64,000 nt of DNA from Cognatilysobacter claricitrinus (GCF_045866565.1 NZ_BAAFZV010000002.1:930001-994000), one strand, 5' to 3'. Shown: positions 55,201 through 62,614, counted from the first letter of the stretch. Notes: generated by a model not told the origin, from the sequence alone. Numbers and translations: made by a program.

Positions 55201-55621
55201 CGCCGCGCCTGCGACGCGGGAATCGACCGACGCAACGACGCGGGCCGCGCAGGATTACGCCGCGCCCGTCGCGCCGACGCCTGTGGCATCTACGCCTGTC
55301 GCGTCTACGCCTGTCGCATCCACGCCTGTGGCATCTACGCCTGTGGTATCTGCGCCCGTCGCACCGCCGCCGGTCGCGCTCGAGGCAGGTGCTGAATCGG
55401 TCGACGACGCGGGCGAAGCGGTCGAGACGCCGTTCATGGCCGATGCGACGTCGACGAACGAAGCCGTCGTTGACGGCGCCGGTTCCGAGGACGTCGAGCA
55501 CGGCACCGCGGGCGTTGCGACTTCGCGCGATTCGGCGAGCGTCAATGCGTTGCCGGGCGGCGTCGGTTCCGCGCCTTCGCAGGGTGATCTGCTCGGCAAC
55601 GACGATCCACGCAATAGCTAA
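52274..55621 (+). CDS. rne: Ribonuclease E
   Basis: Essential endoribonuclease and scaffold of the RNA degradosome. The catalytic half contains the S1 domain (SNIYKGRITRLEPSLEAAFV, about residues 35-120), the 5' sensor region, the DNase-I-like Asp pair in TAIDVNSA and VVIDFIDM, and the Zn-link CPRCEGHG. After residue about 510 comes a long disordered half: Arg-rich tracts (RRRGRRGGRRRRRGG), Gln/Pro-rich runs and Ala/Val/Thr-rich sequence with a short tandem repeat. The ATG at 52274 gives MKRMLINATQAEELRVAIVDG, the family start, and 1115 residues. Confidence 0.96.
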   Translation: MKRMLINATQAEELRVAIVDGQSLYDIDIEQPSKEQKKSNIYKGRITRLEPSLEAAFVEYGAERHGFLPLKEISRDYFQAGVDPNKAGLKELLREGQEVVVQVDKEERGNKGAALTTFISLAGRYMVLMPNSPTAGGVSRRIEGDDRAELKKAMDSLTIPDDMGVIIRTAGVGRDAEELQWDLDYLLQIWRAVCEAALAKPAPFLIYQESRLIIRALRDYMRPDIGEVLVDTPEMYAEAKEFVQQVMPHNVRKLKHYTDDVPLFNRYQIESQIENAYERTVKLPSGGALVIDQTEALTAIDVNSARATKGGDIEETAFNTNLEAAEEVARQMRLRDLGGLVVIDFIDMSSTKHQREVENRLSSALRHDRARVQIGRISRFGLLEMSRQRLRPSLGESSQIVCPRCEGHGRMRSVESLSLSVLRLAEEHAMKDNTGQVLVQAPVEIANFLLNEKRRALAEIEQRHDAPIVIVADDQLETPHFEVTRLRENELGEESSKPSYQRGTPRKLPTHALTKANLNVPPPPAVTNVKPTSPAPLREPREAAPVAVAQPVAPTPAPTHSVGLVERMFRFFRGQTPVAPPPAPASSQRDGRGEQGRRDRNDRNDRRRNEQRRDERQSGRPQGQGQPQNAKGGQPQPTKGQPQQQGKNRPQQNGEKQQNADRQQQPKPQQAQAQQQQQNQNRPPRGEPRDTAQVEAPVAREPKPQRPQQPEPAAKPVASVPASAAEPVTPTSELTALPVSAPIEVVDAAAVAAEQIENGDAAKAENGARRRRGRRGGRRRRRGGAEGAESMDALDAADLQDGEDGLDDEPAEASSEAASGEGRPQPEFEFDDIPTAPRVQAPKAYEAKPMADAIVAPVAVAVATIAPEIAAETDVPASAATIVRNEASPAIATPAPTSTATNAYVPAATSTQLSSASSTAADEAVAAIDAAASQPSHARNDAAPVSRPERVDSTQSAHLAAAAVAPIANAGQASVTAAPATRESTDATTRAAQDYAAPVAPTPVASTPVASTPVASTPVASTPVVSAPVAPPPVALEAGAESVDDAGEAVETPFMADATSTNEAVVDGAGSEDVEHGTAGVATSRDSASVNALPGGVGSAPSQGDLLGNDDPRNS
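55277..55351 (+). repeat. Five 15-bp tandem repeats inside rne
   Basis: Five units of the type ACGCCTGTGGCATCT in a row, each encoding Thr-Pro-Val-Ala-Ser (the last Thr-Pro-Val-Val-Ser), with 1-3 silent or near-silent differences. They lie in the disordered C-terminal tail, about 90 codons before the stop, and are in frame. Confidence 0.9.
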
Positions 55622-55657
55622 GCGGATCAGCGTCGGGCTGCGGTCCGACGCTACCGA

Positions 55658-55687
55658 AAAAGGGCCGCGCGAGCGGCCCTTTTTTGT
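55658..55687. terminator. Bidirectional terminator after rne
   Basis: Perfect 12-bp stem AAAAAGGGCCGC with a GCGA loop and six T following on the plus strand; five T on the minus strand. It serves rne and probably also the convergent response regulator gene. Confidence 0.93.
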
Positions 55688-55969
55688 TGGTGGACGCTGC
55701 CGGCAGCGCGGATGCGACGCGCTCGTCGCCGGTGTGTTCCATGCGGTGCGCTCGACGCGCCGGATGCGCGCCGGGTTGGTCGTCGTCGTGGCCGCACAAC
55801 TACGGCACCGGCACCCACACCCACGCCCACGCCCACACCCACCCATAGTCCGCACGCACCGCACACCCGGCATCGCGCAACCGCGTCCCCATCCGGGGTC
55901 GTGGCAGCACGCCCTATCTCGCTACGACACGGTGGCCTCCAGCTGGATCCACCAGCCGGCGGACACCTG
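55688..55969. other. Gap between rne terminator and response regulator, with G-rich repeat
   Basis: 282 bp with no convincing gene. At 55814-55844 six CCC tracts occur with a 6-base period (ACCCAC/GCCCAC units); on the minus strand, in the 3' untranslated region of the response regulator, this is six GGG tracts separated by 1-3 bases, a G-quadruplex-capable sequence. The rest shows nothing notable. Confidence 0.65.
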
Positions 55970-56626
55970 TTACTGCACCGCGGTCGACGGATCCGCCAGC
56001 CCGTACTGCGCAACCAGTCGCGCCAACCCGACCGTATCGCTGATCGACAGGCCGAGCTTCTCGAACATGCGGCTCTTGTGCGTGTTGACGGTCTTGGGGC
56101 TCAGGCTCAGGCGACGCGCGATCTCCTGCTGCGGCAAACCCTGCACGAGAAGCAGCGCGATCTCGATCTCGCGCGGCGAGCAGTCGTCGAACGGCGACGT
56201 GCCGCCGCCGATGCCTGCAAGCGCCAGGTTCTGCGCCACCGTCGACGCGAGGTACTTGCGCCCAAGCGCCACGTCGCGAATGGCGCGCAAAAGCTCATGT
56301 GGATCGCCGGCTTTGCCCACGTAACCGGACGCGCCGGCTTCGATCATGCGCTTGGGCAACGGGCCGTCTTCCAGAACGGAGACGATGATGACGCGCGCGC
56401 CGTAGTCGCCTCGCACGATGCGCTCGGTGACTTCCAGGCCGCTCAGGCCCGGCAAATGCACGTCGCAGAGCACCACATCGGGCTTGAGCTGGCGAATCTG
56501 CGGCAGCGCGCTTTCGCCGCTTTCCGCCTCGCCGACCACGTCGATATCGGTGTGCTGCGACAGGATCATGCGCATTCCGGTGCGCACGATCGCGTGGTCG
56601 TCGATGATGAAAACGCGGATGGACAT
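55970..56626 (-). CDS. LuxR-family response regulator, GacA/UvrY-like
   Basis: A 218-residue two-domain regulator. Receiver: MSIRVFIIDDHAIVRTGMRM, phosphoacceptor Asp55 in VVLCDVHLPGLSG, switch Lys in GYVGKAGDP. Output: NarL-type helix-turn-helix CSPREIEIALLLVQGLPQQEIARRLSLS, SPKTVNTHKSRMFEKLG. The central RYLASTVAQNLAL and PLPKRMIEAGASGY stretches match GacA/UvrY, which activate CsrB-type small RNAs. The ATG at 56626 is the only one that fits. No histidine kinase is adjacent, so it is an orphan here; the usual partner would be a GacS/BarA-type kinase elsewhere. Confidence 0.88.
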   Translation of the reverse strand: MSIRVFIIDDHAIVRTGMRMILSQHTDIDVVGEAESGESALPQIRQLKPDVVLCDVHLPGLSGLEVTERIVRGDYGARVIIVSVLEDGPLPKRMIEAGASGYVGKAGDPHELLRAIRDVALGRKYLASTVAQNLALAGIGGGTSPFDDCSPREIEIALLLVQGLPQQEIARRLSLSPKTVNTHKSRMFEKLGLSISDTVGLARLVAQYGLADPSTAVQ

Positions 56627-56703
56627 CCTTTCCCCCGGTTGATACGAAATTTCCCCGGGAAAAAGGCTACTGGTGCAGCGTGGCCGGCGCAACCGGCCGC
56701 GAA

Positions 56704-57627
56704 TCAGTCGAGCTTGAGGTCGGCGTCGCCGGAGAACGTTTCGATCGACACTTCGGCATCGCCGCCACCGTAACGCTGGCGGAAATTCGAGCCCGGGCCG
56801 TGCTCGGGACGTTCGATGGTCGCGCCCGGTGCGCGCAGCGTGCCGCTGAAGCTTTCGCCGCGCACTTCGGCCGACACAGCCTTCGGAAGCCGCAGCTTGA
56901 CGTCGCCACTGACGGTTTCGAGCTTCATGCGCGCGTGTGGCGCGAGGGCGGTGTGCACGTCGATATCGCCACTCACGCTCGTGCCTTCGAAACGTTCCAC
57001 CTGCGTTTCCACCACGTCGACGTCGATTCCGCCCGACACCGATTCCACGCCGACCTCGCGCCCCAGCCGGCCGCTCAGGCGGATGTTGCCGCTCACGTTC
57101 TGCACGTCGATGTCGGCGCGATTGACGGTGAGATCGACGTCGCCGCTGACGCTGTTGACGTCGACGCGATCGGCCGCGGCCGCCACCGTCGTCTTGCCGC
57201 TCACGTTGTCGACGCTGAGCTTGGACGGCGCGACGCCCCAGGCGGTGACGTCGGCGGAGACGGCCGAGATATCGAGGTCGGCGCGCGTCGGTACGGTGAC
57301 CTTCAGCGTGGTCGGCTCGGCGGAGCGGCCGCCCATCAGTCGACCGAACCCGTGGCTCTCCGGGTACTTCACGACGATGCGCAGCGAATCGCCGTCGCCT
57401 TCGATCTCGAGCTTTTCGACACCCTCGCCCAGCGTGCCTTCGATCTTCACTTCGGGGCGATCCCAGGCGCGCACGTCGATGCTGCCCTTGACGTTCTCGA
57501 TCTCGACGCGGCCACGCGGGTCGAGCGCGCGCGTCTGGTTGATGGGCGTTCCGGCGTAGGCGGGAACGACGGCGAGCGCGAGTGCCGTGGCGAGCGCGAG
57601 TGAACTGATGTGCATGGCGGTCTTCAT
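56704..57627 (-). CDS. Secreted DUF4097 beta-helix protein
   Basis: A 307-residue protein with a signal peptide (LALATALALAVVPAYA, cleavage near residue 25) and a long series of short beta strands built on the repeated pattern VSGDVDL, VSGNIRL, VSGGIDV, VSGDIDV, VSGDVKL. This is the DUF4097/adhesin-like fold, with unknown function but often encoded beside sigma/anti-sigma pairs. It starts 11 bp after the anti-sigma gene, with GGAG 5 nt before its ATG, so it is the third gene of the sigma operon and probably one of its outputs or sensors. Confidence 0.85.
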   Translation of the reverse strand: MKTAMHISSLALATALALAVVPAYAGTPINQTRALDPRGRVEIENVKGSIDVRAWDRPEVKIEGTLGEGVEKLEIEGDGDSLRIVVKYPESHGFGRLMGGRSAEPTTLKVTVPTRADLDISAVSADVTAWGVAPSKLSVDNVSGKTTVAAAADRVDVNSVSGDVDLTVNRADIDVQNVSGNIRLSGRLGREVGVESVSGGIDVDVVETQVERFEGTSVSGDIDVHTALAPHARMKLETVSGDVKLRLPKAVSAEVRGESFSGTLRAPGATIERPEHGPGSNFRQRYGGGDAEVSIETFSGDADLKLD

Positions 57628-57638
57628 GGGGTCTCCGG

Positions 57639-58136
57639 TCAGCCCACGACCGCACGCTGCGAGAGCGAGAGGCGGAGCGAATAGGTGCGACGCAGCTGGT
57701 CGAGCAGCAGTCGCGAATCGGGGTCGCGCTCGAGGGCGCGGCGGATCTGGCGGGCACTGCGGTCGAGTTCGACGAGCGCGGGCGCTAGTTCGGTCGACGA
57801 GGACGCCGCGGCAGCGGGCATCGACTTCAGTGCGCGGTCGTACTCGCGGGTGAGCGACTGCGCTTCACGATGCGCGACCGGATCGACGCCAGGCATCTTC
57901 GCGCGCTGCACCAGCGTGCCCGCACCGATCGCGAGCAGCACGCTGGCCGCCATCGCGAACCACGGCGTGCGTCGCACCGCACGTGGCGCTGGCGCTTCCA
58001 GTCGCGCGGCGATGCCGGGCCAGAGATCGGCCGGAGGCGCGATGTCGCGTCGCTGCGCACGCAATTGCCACCGCAGTGCGTCGGACAGCGTGCGGTCTTC
58101 GTCGAGCGGAATGCGTTCGTCGTCGTGCTGATTCAT
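57639..58136 (-). CDS. Putative anti-sigma factor
   Basis: A 165-residue protein with a cytoplasmic N-terminal part (TLSDALRWQLRAQRRDIAPPADLW), one membrane helix TPWFAMAASVLLAIGAGTL (about residues 57-75) and a small periplasmic part with a C-terminal helical region (LLLDQLRRTYSLRLSLSQ). No zinc-binding HxxxCxxC anti-sigma motif is visible, so it is not of the ZAS type. The role is inferred from its four-base overlap (ATGA) with the ECF sigma gene and from its topology. Confidence 0.75.
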   Translation of the reverse strand: MNQHDDERIPLDEDRTLSDALRWQLRAQRRDIAPPADLWPGIAARLEAPAPRAVRRTPWFAMAASVLLAIGAGTLVQRAKMPGVDPVAHREAQSLTREYDRALKSMPAAAASSSTELAPALVELDRSARQIRRALERDPDSRLLLDQLRRTYSLRLSLSQRAVVG

Positions 58137-58717
58137 ACGGTTTCTCCCAACCGCTCGCGCAACAGGCTGCGCGCGCGGTGCAACTGCGCCTTGGAACTGC
58201 CGACCGCCATGCCGAGTTCCTCGGCGATTTCCTCGTGGCGCCAGCCTTCGATGTCGTAGAGGACGAGCACCGCCCTCGCCCGTGGCGGCAGCGTCGCCAC
58301 CGCTTTTTCCAGATCCATGCGCAGCGCGGTGCCGCCACCGGCGGAATCCTGCAGGCCGACGAATTCGAGGCCGTCCTCGTCGCCCTGGTCGTGGCCGCGA
58401 ACGCGTCGGCTGCGCATCTCCATCAACGTCGTGTTGACCGCGAGACGGTGCAGCCAGGTGCCGAAGGACGCGTCGAAACGAAATTCGCGCATCGCCTGCC
58501 AGGCGCGCACGAAGGTTTCCTGCGTCAGGTCCTCGGCGCGCGTGCCCTGCCCGCCGACGAGGCGGCAGATGACGCCGTGCACGCGGCCCGCGTGGCGTCG
58601 ATAGAGCGATTCGAACGCGGCGGTGCTTCCGGACGTGGCGGACGCGATGAGCGCCCGTTCCTCGTCGACGGAGGGGATGGCGGCGTTCGGGGGCGTGTCG
58701 AGCACGGCGGTGAGCAT
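58133..58717 (-). CDS. ECF (RpoE-like) RNA polymerase sigma factor
   Basis: A 194-residue sigma-70-family protein with region 2 (FESLYRRHAGRVHGVICRLVG, DLTQETFVRAWQAMREFRFD, FGTWLHRLAVNTTLMEMR) and region 4 (LPPRARAVLVLYDIEGWRHE, EEIAEELGMAVGSSKAQLHRARSLLR). Region 3 is absent, as in ECF sigmas. It would direct an envelope or stress regulon, released by its anti-sigma partner downstream. Its start is 129 bp from the divergent GGDEF-EAL gene; the shared region holds GTTTAAAC (58747) but I cannot identify an ECF-type promoter with confidence. Confidence 0.92.
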   Translation of the reverse strand: MLTAVLDTPPNAAIPSVDEERALIASATSGSTAAFESLYRRHAGRVHGVICRLVGGQGTRAEDLTQETFVRAWQAMREFRFDASFGTWLHRLAVNTTLMEMRSRRVRGHDQGDEDGLEFVGLQDSAGGGTALRMDLEKAVATLPPRARAVLVLYDIEGWRHEEIAEELGMAVGSSKAQLHRARSLLRERLGETV

Positions 58718-58846
58718 AACCCTCGGATGCGGCCGGGCGCCCCGCGGTTTAAACGCGCGCCGTCACGGCGCTTCGATCTGCCCGGTGCGAGCGTGGCCGA
58801 TGGCGCGGAGACCCCCCGCCCCGTGTTCCGGTATGGAGTCCACGGC

Positions 58847-60577
58847 ATGCGTCTCGACCCCGACAGCCCGGGTCTGCTCTCCGCCCTGCTGCACAGCATG
58901 GCCGATTACGGCGTGATCCTCATCGATCCGGACGGGGCGGTGCGGCTGTGGAGCGTCGGCGCCGAGCGCCTGTTCCAGTACAGCGACGACGAGATGGTCG
59001 GGCAGCCCGTCCTCAGGCTGTTCAGCGAAGTCGATCGCGAAGCGGGTGCCCTCGACGCGGCGGTGCACGAAGCGCTGCAGGAAGGCCGCGCCTGGGACAT
59101 CCGTTGCATGGTGCGGCGCGACGGCACGCACTTCTGGGCCGAATGCCTGCTGTCGCCGGTGCGCGACGCGCGGGGCCGGCTCGCTGGTTTCCTGAAGGTC
59201 GCGCGCGACGCGACGGCCCGCAAGCGCGACGAGGAAAAAATGATGCTCCTCGCGCGCATGGACCCGCTGACGGGCCTCGCCAACCGCACCGCGCTGGACG
59301 AGAAGCTCGTCAACGCCGCACAGAGCGCCGCGCGCTCGCGACGGATGATGGTCGTGCACATGATCGACCTCGATCACTTCAAGGCGGTCAACGATCGCTA
59401 CGGCCACGCCATGGGCGACGAACTGCTGCGCCGCGTCGCGTCGCGCATCACGCAGGTGGTTCGTTCATCGGACTTCGTCGCGCGACTGGGCGGCGATGAA
59501 TTCGTGCTCGTGCAGACCGATGTCGACGACCCGACCGTGGGCGGACGCGTGGCCGCGCAGATCGTCGACGCGCTTGCAAGGCCGTTCCGCATCGAGCGTG
59601 CGGAGTTGCACATCGGCGCGAGCATCGGCATCAGCGTGTTCCCGCGCGATTCCGTGGACACCAAGCAATTGCTGCGCATGGCGGACGTGGCGCTCTACAA
59701 GGTGAAGTCGGACGGTCGCGGCGGCTATCACTATTTCACCGAGGACATGGATCGCATCGCGCATCGTCTCGGCACCGATCGCGCAATGCTGCGCGAAGCG
59801 CTCGACCGCAACGCGTTCACCCTGCACTACCAGCCGCAGATCGATACGCGCGACGGACACGTGGTCGGAATGGAAGCGCTGCTGCGTTGCGAACACCCTG
59901 CGCTCGCCGGTTATCCGGTGCAGGAACTGATCGCGCTTGCCGAAGGGTCCGGCCTGATCCGCGACCTCGGCGTGTGGTGCCTCGGCGAGGCGTGCCGGCA
60001 GGCCCGCGCATGGCGCGAAGCCGGCATTCCACCGCTGCGCATGTGCGTGAATTTCTGCGCGGGCGAACTCAACGACCCGCACCTGCTCGAGCGCGTCGCC
60101 GAGGTGCTGGAAAATACCGGGCTCGCATCGGGCGACATCGAGATCGAGATCACCGAGCAACAGCTCGTCGACTACGGCCGCCCGGGCTATACCGTGCTCG
60201 ACGACCTGCGCGCGATGGGTGCGTCGCTGGCTATCGACGACTTCGGCACCGGTTATTCGTCGCTCGGCTATCTCGCGAAATTACCGGTCGATCGCATCAA
60301 GCTTGACCGCTCGTTCGTCGAGCGCGTGCCGAACGACGCCTTGAGTTGCACCGTAGCGCTGGCGATCGTCAACCTCGCGCACACGCTGGACCTCGGCATC
60401 GTGGCCGAAGGCGTCGAGACGGCGGAGCAGTCGCGCTTCCTCGACGAAACCAACTGCGAGGCGCAACAGGGCTACTTCTTCAGCCGCCCGCTCGATCGTT
60501 ACGCAATGACGGACTGGCTACTGGGGCGATGCGAGACGCGCGACAAGGTGATCGCGCGGGAGGCGCTGCGGCATTGA
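58847..60577 (+). CDS. PAS-GGDEF-EAL cyclic-di-GMP turnover protein
   Basis: A 576-residue cytoplasmic protein. PAS domain (about 15-125, ADYGVILIDPDGAVRLWSVG), GGDEF domain with an intact active site (GGDEF at 215-219) and an RSSD inhibitory site at 206-209, and EAL domain with EALLR at 343, the NFCAGEL Asn, IEIEITEQQL Glu, AIDDFGTGYSS Asp pair, DRIKLDRSF Lys, EGVETAEQ Glu and CEAQQGYFFSRPL Gln. All listed catalytic residues are present, so both synthesis and hydrolysis are possible, with the PAS ligand deciding. The ATG at 58847 has GGAG 9 nt upstream; the frame is open further back but overlaps the sigma gene. Confidence 0.92.
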   Translation: MRLDPDSPGLLSALLHSMADYGVILIDPDGAVRLWSVGAERLFQYSDDEMVGQPVLRLFSEVDREAGALDAAVHEALQEGRAWDIRCMVRRDGTHFWAECLLSPVRDARGRLAGFLKVARDATARKRDEEKMMLLARMDPLTGLANRTALDEKLVNAAQSAARSRRMMVVHMIDLDHFKAVNDRYGHAMGDELLRRVASRITQVVRSSDFVARLGGDEFVLVQTDVDDPTVGGRVAAQIVDALARPFRIERAELHIGASIGISVFPRDSVDTKQLLRMADVALYKVKSDGRGGYHYFTEDMDRIAHRLGTDRAMLREALDRNAFTLHYQPQIDTRDGHVVGMEALLRCEHPALAGYPVQELIALAEGSGLIRDLGVWCLGEACRQARAWREAGIPPLRMCVNFCAGELNDPHLLERVAEVLENTGLASGDIEIEITEQQLVDYGRPGYTVLDDLRAMGASLAIDDFGTGYSSLGYLAKLPVDRIKLDRSFVERVPNDALSCTVALAIVNLAHTLDLGIVAEGVETAEQSRFLDETNCEAQQGYFFSRPLDRYAMTDWLLGRCETRDKVIAREALRH

Positions 60578-60737
60578 AGCGCGCGATCGTCGTGCATGCG
60601 CGGTGCGGGCGCGCCGCTGCGGCGCGAGCTATCGGTGGCCGCACCCCTTGTTGCCGCAGATGTCCAATCATCGACGCGCGCACCGCGGCAGCGCGGTCGA
60701 CGTACCGCCAGTAGCCATTGCTCTCGCCGGAAATGAG

Positions 60738-60761
60738 AAAAAGGCTCCCGACGGGAGCCTT
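60738..60761 (-). terminator. Terminator of tRNA-Ser
   Basis: On the minus strand a 9-bp stem AAGGCTCCC/GGGAGCCTT (loop GTC) is followed by TTTCTCATTT, directly after the tRNA 3' end. Confidence 0.88.
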
Positions 60762-60769
60762 CTCGCATA

Positions 60770-60859
60770 TGGCGGAGAGGGTGGGATTCGAACCCACGGA
60801 AGGTTTGACCCTTCGGCGGTTTTCAAGACCGCTGCCTTAAACCACTCGGCCACCTCTCC
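60770..60859 (-). tRNA. tRNA-Ser (anticodon TGA)
   Basis: A 90-nt class II tRNA: acceptor GGAGAGG/CCTCTCC, D-arm TGGCCGAGTGGTTTAAGGC, anticodon stem GCGGT/ACCGC with loop CTTGAAA (anticodon TGA), long variable arm, T-arm GGGTTCGAATCCC, and an encoded GCCA end. Confidence 0.96.
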
Positions 60860-60940
60860 GACGTGCAGACGCCGGCGTGCGGCGCCGGCGTCGTGACCTG
60901 CTGATTCCGTCGCGACGCCGCGCGGAATTGTGCCACGGCC

Positions 60941-61930
60941 TCAGGCCGTCGCGGTTTCCTTGCCGCGCGACGCCTGCTCCTGCTGCGTGCAGGGGCGGCC
61001 GTGGATTTCCGAGCACTGCAGCCGCGCGGATTCGACCATCGCCGGCGCGCGATCGGCCAGGAAATCGATGAACACGCGCACCGCCGGCAACATGCCACGA
61101 CGCGACGCGAACACCGCATGGAAAATGCCCTGCGGCAGGCGCCAGTCCGGCAGCACGACTTCGAGCTCGCCGGTGCGCACCGCTTCGGCGCAGATCGTTT
61201 CCGGCAGCAGCGTGATGCCGATGCCCTGCTTCGCCAGCTGCATCAGCATCGGGAAGTCGAAGCCCATGATGCGCGGCTTGAGTTCCATGCGACGCACTTC
61301 GCCGTTCGGCCCGTGCAGTTCCCAGCGCTGGCGCGCCTCGTCCTCGCTCATCGACATGGTCACGTGGTCGGTGAGTTCATCCGGCGTCTTCGGGCGGCCC
61401 ATGCGCTTGAGGTACTGCGGGCTCGCCACCAGCAACTCCTGGATCTGGCCGAAGCTGCGCATCACCAGGCTGCCGTCGTCGTCGAGCTTGGTGCGCACGC
61501 GCAGCGCGACATCGAAGCCTTCGTTGATGACATCCACGCGCCGGTTGCTGATGTGCATCTGCACGCGCACCTGCGGGTACAGCGCGAGGAATTCAGGCAG
61601 CAGCTTGGGCATGTGCTGCTGCGCGATGCCCACCGGCACGCTCACGCGGATCACGCCGCGCGGCTCGGCGCTCAGGCGGTCGACGACTTCGCGCGCGGCC
61701 TTGGCTTCTTCCAGCATCGACTGCGCATGGCGATACACGCTCTGCCCGACGTCGGTCACCGCGAAGCGGCGCGTCGAGCGCTGCAGCAGGCGTACGCCAA
61801 GATCGGTTTCGAGCTGGCTGATGCGACGGCTCAGTCGCGATTTCGGAATACCGAGCGCGCGTTCGGCGGCGGCGAAACCGGAGTGCTCCACGACGGCGGC
61901 GAAGTAGTACAGGTCGTTCAGATCGTTCAT
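60941..61930 (-). CDS. LysR-family transcriptional regulator
   Basis: A 329-residue LysR regulator: winged helix MNDLNDLYYFAAVVEHSGF, AAERALGIPKSRLSRRISQLE at residues 1-60, then the effector-binding domain (GVIRVSVPVGIAQQHMPKLLPEFLA onward). It is divergent from azoR with 111 bp between, the arrangement typical of LysR regulators that control the neighbour. Sequences of this type (IPKSRLSRRISQLE) are close to regulators of quinone or aromatic-stress genes; effector unknown. The C-terminal tail beyond residue 300 (CTQQEQASRGKETA) is a little longer than usual. Confidence 0.92.
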   Translation of the reverse strand: MNDLNDLYYFAAVVEHSGFAAAERALGIPKSRLSRRISQLETDLGVRLLQRSTRRFAVTDVGQSVYRHAQSMLEEAKAAREVVDRLSAEPRGVIRVSVPVGIAQQHMPKLLPEFLALYPQVRVQMHISNRRVDVINEGFDVALRVRTKLDDDGSLVMRSFGQIQELLVASPQYLKRMGRPKTPDELTDHVTMSMSEDEARQRWELHGPNGEVRRMELKPRIMGFDFPMLMQLAKQGIGITLLPETICAEAVRTGELEVVLPDWRLPQGIFHAVFASRRGMLPAVRVFIDFLADRAPAMVESARLQCSEIHGRPCTQQEQASRGKETATA

Positions 61931-62041
61931 GACGACAGTTCCATGCCTGCAACGGTACGTGATATTAGACCACCTTAATTCTACTGGCGCAACAACCTAC
62001 GTTCTGTCCACCGCGGCAACGCCGCCGACAGGACGATCCCC
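61931..62041. promoter_or_regulatory. Divergent LysR/azoR control region
   Basis: The AT-rich part 61960-61985 contains ATTA-N8-TAAT (61964-61979), a palindrome compatible with the T-N11-A LysR box, and lies midway between the two start codons. Exact promoters cannot be fixed. Confidence 0.5.
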
Positions 62042-62614
62042 ATGAAGCTGCTCCATCTCGACTCCAGCGCCCTTGGCGCCAATTCCGTGACCCGCGAGCT
62101 GACGGCGGCGATCGTCGACCAGCAGTTGCGCCTGCAACCGGCCACGGAGGTGGTCCGCCGCGACCTCGACACGGACGCCCTGCCGCATCTCTCGGCGTCG
62201 ACCTTCGCCAGCACGGACGCCGGCGCGCAGTCGGCGGCCGTGCTGGACGAGTTCCTCGCCGCGGACACCGTGGTGATCGGCGCGCCGATGTACAACTTCT
62301 CCATCCCGTCGACGCTGAAGGCGTGGATCGACCGGATCAGCGTCGCCGGTAAGACGTTCCGCTACGGCGCGAACGGCCCGGAAGGCCTCGTGCACGGCAA
62401 GAGCGTGATCGTCGCGATCGCGTCGGGCGGCGCGCACGCCGGCCAGCCGACCGATTTCGTCGAGCCCTACCTGCGCCAGCTGTTCGGTTTCCTCGGCGTG
62501 CGCGACCTACGTTTCGTGCGGGCCGATGGCATCGCCCTGTCGCCCGAGCACCGCCGCGCCGCGATCGATGCCGCGATCGGTTCGCTCGACGTCGAACTGC
62601 CGCGCGCCGCATGA
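62042..62614 (+). CDS. azoR: FMN-dependent NADH:quinone oxidoreductase/azoreductase
   Basis: A 190-residue flavodoxin-fold enzyme that reduces quinones and azo bonds with two electrons from NADH. MKLLHLDSSALGANSVTREL (FMN phosphate loop), GAPMYNFSIPSTLKAWIDRI (flavin and dimer contacts) and SGGAHAGQPTDFVEPYLRQL are the family hallmarks. It is probably under control of the divergent LysR regulator and protects against electrophilic quinones. Confidence 0.93.
   Translation: MKLLHLDSSALGANSVTRELTAAIVDQQLRLQPATEVVRRDLDTDALPHLSASTFASTDAGAQSAAVLDEFLAADTVVIGAPMYNFSIPSTLKAWIDRISVAGKTFRYGANGPEGLVHGKSVIVAIASGGAHAGQPTDFVEPYLRQLFGFLGVRDLRFVRADGIALSPEHRRAAIDAAIGSLDVELPRAA

Noticed and set aside
55277..55351. 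Tandem repeats as a CRISPR array
   Set aside because: Units are directly adjacent 15-mers without spacers, in frame inside rne, and no cas gene is present.
55814..55844. C-rich hexamer repeat as a phase-variation switch of a coding gene
   Set aside because: It lies outside any credible reading frame and downstream of both flanking genes.
52010..55873. A 1287-codon open frame on the minus strand opposite rne
   Set aside because: It is the complement of a real gene with strong family signatures; the antisense frame is Arg/His-rich with no domain and exists because of high GC content.
58718..58846. ECF-type autoregulatory promoter before the sigma gene
   Set aside because: No convincing -35/-10 pair of ECF type was found; GTTTAAAC is a palindrome but not a recognised sigma site.
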